Origin: Paenibacillus allorhizosphaerae
GTDB lineage: Bacteria; Bacillota; Bacilli; Paenibacillales; NBRC-103111
Direction: 5' to 3'
Assembly (NCBI RefSeq): GCF_910594985.1
Contig: NZ_CAJVCE010000016.1
Coordinates: 33,726-97,725, forward strand
Length of the DNA stretch: 64,000 nt
A model generated the notes under the pieces. That model had not been told where the DNA came from, searched no databases, and worked only from the letters and a program-made list of their open reading frames with translations. How positions within the stretch are numbered: position 1 is the first letter of the stretch; every line of letters begins with the position of its first letter. Made by a program: the position numbers and the translations under genes. Shown piece by piece: positions 60,262 through 64,000 of the stretch.

Positions 60262-60264
60262 TAT

Positions 60265-60302
60265 TTCATGGCCATCCAGATCCTTTGGATGGCTTTTTTA
60301 AT
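60265..60302 (+). terminator. Intrinsic terminator
   Basis: GCCATCC pairs with GGATGGC around AGATCCTTT, followed by TTTTTTAATT. Confidence 0.75.
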
Positions 60303-60366
60303 TCTTTCTATTATCATGGCATCGTGATATACTAAAACCAGATTTATGTCCGAAGCAATTTTTGCG

Positions 60367-60443
60367 CAAGTAAGCAACCCTAAGGGTGAGCATATGATAC
60401 ATAGGCGAGGTATGCCCATGTAAAGCTCCCCTTGGGGTTTTTT
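60367..60443 (+). promoter_or_regulatory. CAAGT-CCCTA leader RNA, member J
   Basis: CAAGT, 6 nt, CCCTAAGGGTGAG. The stem AACCCTAAGGG pairs with CCCCTTGGGGTT and ends in TTTTTT; the inner hairpin is ACATAGGC/GCCCATGT. A TATACT -10 box lies at 60328-60333. Confidence 0.8.
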
Positions 60444-60480
60444 GTCGTTTTCGGGCAAATCAAACCTTAGGAGGATGTAT

Positions 60481-62109
60481 ATGGTAACTGCAGAGCTTAA
60501 TCGCGTCGACAGTGTGAGAAGGACGAAGGAGGAATATCTCCGGGAACGTATGAAGCAGCGTAATATTTCCGAGATCTTTAGTGATCTTCGGATCCGGATT
60601 TCCCGCGAGGATTCCTGTGTGGAGCAAAGAAAGATTGCAGAGCAAGCCATTCGGCGTAGGATGAAACAAGTTCCTATCAATGAAGATTTGTTTGCTAAAG
60701 CATCTTGTGGCCCCTTTCAAGTCACGATGGAGCCAATTAGGGGCAGAATTAAGCCATACGGTCCCATGGCCATTGTGCAACATTATTCAAAGGCTTCGGA
60801 TTCACTAATTGAGAATAACGGGATCAAGGTTTGCTTCAAGGATGGTCTGTTTGGATACGATGAAGCCTACGGCGCGATCGGTGCGGATATTCTACTGAAA
60901 AAACACGGACGTAACCTTGGGTATAAAAGGATTGGTGAATATTACTGGATTATTGATATCCCGACCCTCTTATCCGAAGTGCTGTTGAAAAATTCGCTAC
61001 TGAATTTCTCTCGGTCTCATTTAGAGTATTTGCGAAGAGAACTGGCACGTAAGGTGATTGCCGCTGTGAAACTGTATTCGCAATCGGCATTCCATCTGCA
61101 GGGGCCAGAATCACTGATCATGCTTATGCAGGAACTTTGCTCCGATGTGCATGATCCAAAATCAGAACGAGCCATAGACCTATACAAAATTTTCCCGATT
61201 GACGTATGGGACGTTCTTTGTGAGGTACCAGGAGCATGGGATAGGATGTTAACGATGCCAGCCGCGCGCGGATGGATTATCGAATTGGCCCTTTATCCAT
61301 TTCTGCAGGAGATCTGTAGCCTGCACGACGACGCAGACGATCGCGAAGAATCGAATGATACCTATGCAAGAGTTTGGCAGCTTAAGAAAAACATACCTCA
61401 AAAAACACTGTCCCGGATGAGCAACAACTCGTTTTTAACTCATTACGGTACGGTTGAACTCGATGCAGATGTGGATTTAAAAAAATTCAAGGAGCTCGAG
61501 GCGGAATTTAGGCGCATGTCGCGCATTGTTCCGTTACCGCCAGCACCGGAATATAGTTTTCGAATCCGAAAACTAGGTAACTACCGGGCTGCGGGTCTAT
61601 TCTTTCCATCGTTCAAGGCGACCCTTGTAGATTTGGACGGAATATCCAGTTACATGCACGAAAGTGCACATCAAGTGGATTATCAGCTAGGCACAAAGTT
61701 CGACCGTCTTAGTGATCAATTTTCATTTTTGGATGTGTACGAGAAATACGAACAATGTGTTCGACAGGCGATCGCACGCATGCCCGCTGATGATGCGTTT
61801 GTACAACGCTGGAAAGGCAAAACAAAGTACAACGCGGATTATTATCTGCGCCGAACCGAAGTCTTTGCCCGCTCCTTCGAACTTTATCTATATGAAGTAA
61901 AAGGAATTCAATCGTCTTTTTTGGATGCAAAATATGATTCACCCGTGTATCCAAAGGATCCTGAGTTTCTAAAGGCCGTCGAAGCATACTTCGATAAAGT
62001 ATTGCCCGTAGCTTCTGAAATTGCAGAGCAGGCATTGCAAGGCGCCCCATTCACTCCATTGGAATTCTACGTTGACAAAGAAAGCGGTCAATTAGTATTT
62101 CCCATTTGA
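60481..62109 (+). CDS. Putative zincin metallopeptidase (HESAH)
   Basis: 542 residues from ATG 60481 with TAGGAGGATGTAT upstream, directly behind leader J. HESAH (in ISSYMHESAHQVDYQLG, about 384-388 from this start) is a zinc site, and a Glu in RRTEVFARSFELYLYE is a good third ligand, as in zincins found in polyvalent plasmid proteins. The N-terminal ~150 residues are basic and helical. No signal peptide. The substrate is unknown. Confidence 0.65.
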   Translation: MVTAELNRVDSVRRTKEEYLRERMKQRNISEIFSDLRIRISREDSCVEQRKIAEQAIRRRMKQVPINEDLFAKASCGPFQVTMEPIRGRIKPYGPMAIVQHYSKASDSLIENNGIKVCFKDGLFGYDEAYGAIGADILLKKHGRNLGYKRIGEYYWIIDIPTLLSEVLLKNSLLNFSRSHLEYLRRELARKVIAAVKLYSQSAFHLQGPESLIMLMQELCSDVHDPKSERAIDLYKIFPIDVWDVLCEVPGAWDRMLTMPAARGWIIELALYPFLQEICSLHDDADDREESNDTYARVWQLKKNIPQKTLSRMSNNSFLTHYGTVELDADVDLKKFKELEAEFRRMSRIVPLPPAPEYSFRIRKLGNYRAAGLFFPSFKATLVDLDGISSYMHESAHQVDYQLGTKFDRLSDQFSFLDVYEKYEQCVRQAIARMPADDAFVQRWKGKTKYNADYYLRRTEVFARSFELYLYEVKGIQSSFLDAKYDSPVYPKDPEFLKAVEAYFDKVLPVASEIAEQALQGAPFTPLEFYVDKESGQLVFPI

Positions 62110-62124
62110 GAGGAGGGGTAACGG

Positions 62125-62280
62125 GTGCTAAGCATTTTCCAAATGAAAGAAGAACTGACGTGCAGGGCGAATCCTCGGGATGTCATTGACGAATTAAAAG
62201 CCATGTATCTGAGGGATTCACGTATCTGGATCGCGGCCACTTCCCACGAAATCCAGCTAAAATGTAATTTCATTATCTAA
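62125..62280 (+). CDS. Hypothetical 51-residue protein
   Basis: GTG 62125 with GAGGAGGGGTAACGG upstream (MLSIFQMKEELTCRANPRDV...). Mixed helix and strand; no family. It is 15 bp behind the zincin gene. Confidence 0.5.
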   Translation: MLSIFQMKEELTCRANPRDVIDELKAMYLRDSRIWIAATSHEIQLKCNFII

Positions 62281-62291
62281 CCTCATATTGG

Positions 62292-62349
62292 CAGCCCCTA
62301 CACCGGGCGGATTGATTCTTAATTTAATCCCCGTGGTGTAGGCGGGGTC
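62292..62349 (+). promoter_or_regulatory. Covarying hairpin, copy 1 (before 62367)
   Basis: CCCCTACACCGGG pairs with CCCGTGGTGTAGGCGGGG around an ATTGATTC/AATTTAAT inner hairpin, directly ahead of AAGGAGG. No T-run follows, so control at translation is likelier than termination. Confidence 0.6.
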
Positions 62350-62366
62350 AAGGAGGCATGGGCTGT

Positions 62367-62621
62367 ATGAGCAATCAAGTTTGGCTTTGCATGAATGTTA
62401 AACTTAGGGAACTGGTTCCCGGGAAAATTGTCTTAACAGAATTTAAAATGCAGGTTCATGAGGAAGATGCTTATCGTAGTATGACAGAGCATGTCCTCAA
62501 CGGACTCCAGTCAATTAATCTTAAAGGTAAAACCAAAGACGGCGAAGATGTAGCTATTCCCATTTCGAAAGAGGATATCGTCGATATGTGGATAGAAGAC
62601 GTTATCGATCAAGAAAACTAG
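62367..62621 (+). CDS. Hypothetical protein
   Basis: 84 residues from ATG 62367 (AAGGAGG, 10 bases); ATG 62358 is too close to the site. Acidic, beta then helix; C-terminus KEDIVDMWIEDVIDQEN. Not recognised. Confidence 0.55.
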   Translation: MSNQVWLCMNVKLRELVPGKIVLTEFKMQVHEEDAYRSMTEHVLNGLQSINLKGKTKDGEDVAIPISKEDIVDMWIEDVIDQEN

Positions 62622-62651
62622 CATTCGTTATTGCTAAGTTCATAAGGTAAG

Positions 62652-62713
62652 AGCCCTCACACCGGGCATGACAAGATTGACAATCTTGTCCCCTCGGTGT
62701 GAGAGGGGACTAC
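62652..62713 (+). promoter_or_regulatory. Covarying hairpin, copy 2 (before 62727)
   Basis: CCCTCACACCGGG pairs with CCTCGGTGTGAGAGGGG around an ACAAGATTG/CAATCTTGT inner hairpin. Relative to copy 1 the stem has compensatory changes (TACACC/GGTGTA versus CACACC/GGTGTG), which supports a functional structure. Confidence 0.6.
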
Positions 62714-62726
62714 TGGGGGAATAAAT

Positions 62727-63125
62727 ATGGACGCATATGAACGTTTTGCGAAAATTAATCAATTGCTTGGCGGCAATATAAAAGAAATTTTGGAAGTATC
62801 AGGTTATACCAAACTGCGGTCGAAGCCATTCATGGACCTTACCATTGAAGTCGTTGGTACCAATGCCATCAGCATGACGCACTACTACAGATTAAATGGT
62901 GATCTTGTTCCTGACCCGGATATGGAAATCCGTGTCGATTTGGAAGCTGAGACGGCCAATGCGGTCAGCTATCAGGATACTTATCAGTACCGGGTCGCCT
63001 ATGACGAAGATGAGGTTATTGATGAGCTCGAGATGCAGAAGCTTAATGAATTTCTTTCAACGTGGTTAACGAATTTACAAAATCAAGGTTTCTCTTATGA
63101 GAAACGAGTTCTGAAATCATCCTAA
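62727..63125 (+). CDS. Hypothetical protein
   Basis: 132 residues; CTGGGGGAATAAAT precedes the ATG. Acidic, DUF-like with beta pattern; DMEIRVDLEAETANAVSYQD. Not recognised. Confidence 0.55.
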   Translation: MDAYERFAKINQLLGGNIKEILEVSGYTKLRSKPFMDLTIEVVGTNAISMTHYYRLNGDLVPDPDMEIRVDLEAETANAVSYQDTYQYRVAYDEDEVIDELEMQKLNEFLSTWLTNLQNQGFSYEKRVLKSS

Positions 63126-63127
63126 AA

Positions 63128-63172
63128 AGAAACGGCCGGCTTCTAATGAAGCCCGGCCGGATCTTCTTGCAT
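63128..63172. terminator. Bidirectional terminator
   Basis: GGCCGGCTTC pairs with GAAGCCCGGCC around TAAT between convergent genes; the flanking T/A tracts are short. Confidence 0.65.
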
Positions 63173-63649
63173 ACGTTCACGTTCACGTTCTTGTTTTTCT
63201 TTTCGCCATTGCTCTCTCAGTTGTCGGTCAACTTCGAGTGCATACTCGTGTCTACGAGCAATGATTTTCTTTGTTAACAGGGGATCTCCACGAAGGAGAT
63301 CTTTCATCATTGCAAAAACTGTCCAAATGGATACCGGAATCAAAATTGCATGCAGCCAAAGTGTAGGGAAACGAATCACATTAGGAACAGCTTCTATATA
63401 CCACGGAGTTATAAGTCCTAGATGTAAATAGGCTCCTTCTAGTAGTTGTGGGAACGACACACAGGGGAAGTAGGTTACAAACATAAGAATGAACACTGCA
63501 ACCCCGGCATGAAGTAAACGATTCACCTTTAAGGCAAGCACGCAATAGCACGCAATCAAAATGATGATGAAAAACACGCCGATCACCGCCCAATCTGCGC
63601 CGGCTTCATATATACCTTTGTCAATTCGATAAAAAAATTGATCTAACAT
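63143..63649 (-). CDS. Multi-pass membrane protein
   Basis: 168 residues; TAGGGAGGATAAGCA precedes the ATG on this strand. Membrane helices at about 20-42, 47-64, 74-82 and 97-114, then a charged cytoplasmic tail (QWRKEKQERERERMQED). No family recognised. Confidence 0.55.
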   Translation of the reverse strand: MLDQFFYRIDKGIYEAGADWAVIGVFFIIILIACYCVLALKVNRLLHAGVAVFILMFVTYFPCVSFPQLLEGAYLHLGLITPWYIEAVPNVIRFPTLWLHAILIPVSIWTVFAMMKDLLRGDPLLTKKIIARRHEYALEVDRQLREQWRKEKQERERERMQEDPAGLH

Positions 63650-63669
63650 TGCTTATCCTCCCTATTCCC

Positions 63670-63687
63670 TACAAACATATGTTTGTA
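63670..63687. promoter_or_regulatory. Perfect 18-bp palindrome
   Basis: TACAAACATATGTTTGTA lies 21 bases upstream of the membrane-gene start on the minus strand, in the place for an operator. It resembles, but does not match, the Firmicute LexA box (GAACATATGTTC core). Confidence 0.5.
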
Positions 63688-63758
63688 CATTTAGTATATG
63701 ACTTAGGGATTAGGTTTTCAATATATTTTTCATAATTATGTAAAATTCCGACTCGCTA

Positions 63759-63777
63759 TGTGTGTATTTTACACACA
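63759..63777. promoter_or_regulatory. Perfect palindrome upstream of the last gene
   Basis: TGTGTGTA and TACACACA with a TTT centre; a possible operator in the divergent promoter region. Confidence 0.45.
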
Positions 63778-63935
63778 AAGGCATTGTCAGATTATGGGGT
63801 GATGGTATATGATTAGTAGCAGATTGGGCTAATTTTCCTACATTTCTAGCAAATTTTGTCGCAGCATAGAAGAAGTAGTGAATGGTCTGAAATCAGAAAA
63901 AGACAATATATCACAGAAATTAGGAGGATTTTCGA

Positions 63936-64000
63936 ATGAAGAAAAAAGGGTTTGGTTCTAAAGTATTAGTCCTATTGTTTGTGGCTTTCGTCGCATTCAA
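63936..64000 (+). CDS. Partial gene, N-terminus with signal sequence
   Basis: The ATG follows TAGGAGGATTTTCGA. The visible 21 codons encode KKKGFGSKVLVLLFVAFVAF, a positively charged start and a hydrophobic helix, as in a signal peptide or membrane anchor. The gene runs off the window. Confidence 0.6.
   Translation, partial: MKKKGFGSKVLVLLFVAFVAF

Noticed and set aside
18718..60443. T-box, pistol, twister or PreQ1 assignment for the CAAGT leaders
   Set aside because: None of the conserved cores of those RNAs (T-box sequence, ribozyme core bases, PreQ1 A-rich tail) can be seen.
1..64000. tRNA or rRNA genes and a conjugative type IV secretion set
   Set aside because: No cloverleaf or rRNA-like stretch and no VirB4, VirD4 or relaxase motif was found in any frame.

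Overview
The window looks like a block of accessory DNA (megaplasmid, large phage-like plasmid or integrative element) from a low-to-medium-GC Firmicute, most likely Paenibacillus or a close relative. The clues are strong AGGAGG-type ribosome binding sites, frequent TTG/GTG starts, U-tract terminators, and two secreted proteins with the stalk (copper amine oxidase N-like) domain that is common in Paenibacillus. Ribosomal, tRNA and central-metabolism genes are absent, and more than half of the genes have no recognisable function. No replication initiator, relaxase or type IV secretion ATPase was seen, so the kind of element is an inference.

Layout: 0.1-0.8 kb, an orphan IS607-type serine recombinase whose catalytic Ser is replaced. 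1.2-9.4 kb, a compact Tad-like pilus operon (CpaB/SAF, TadZ-like, TadA ATPase, TadB, TadC, five tiny pilin-like proteins in tandem, two TadE-like proteins, an HD-GYP protein), followed by a lipoprotein. 11.7-17.4 kb, a DNA-processing block: NPPY methyltransferase, a small gene with a dnaX-type frameshift heptamer, a SNF2-like helicase and a PP-loop PAPS-reductase-like protein. 17.5-28 kb, a zincin, small membrane proteins, a KfrA-like coiled-coil protein, a membrane TM-PDZ-PDZ-PIN fusion, an XRE regulator, and a 1543-bp non-autonomous Tn7-like element (5-bp target duplication) that splits a gene. 28.2-33.2 kb, a ubiquitin-like-pathway operon (PRTRC-B-like, JAB/JAMM and E1/ThiF proteins). 33.5-48 kb, many small hypotheticals, a GAF membrane sensor, a DndC-like PP-loop gene without a normal start, a TGT/DpdA-like transglycosylase and two stalk-domain proteins. 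48-54.9 kb, small membrane proteins, an origin-like repeat region at 50.7-51.7 kb, a MarR-like regulator and a zinc-ribbon repeat protein. 55-64 kb, an annealing-protein (Sak3/DUF1071)-SSB module, hypotheticals, a second zincin and small genes.

The strongest undescribed signal is a repeated 5' leader: at least eight transcription units spread over the window share CAAGT, 6-7 nt, then CCCTA, which opens the 5' arm of a long-loop intrinsic terminator enclosing a second, sequence-variable hairpin; a ribosome binding site follows the U-tract. Two further leaders are looser relatives. This suggests that one trans-acting signal (antiterminator, ligand or small RNA) controls the element's operons together, including the JAB/E1 operon and the annealing/SSB operon. 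Several genes need a frameshift or a non-canonical start to be read (13.1, 19.2, 33.9, 36.1 and 38.6 kb); the 13.1-kb case has the classic A AAA AAG heptamer, and the others could be decay, slippage or sequencing error.
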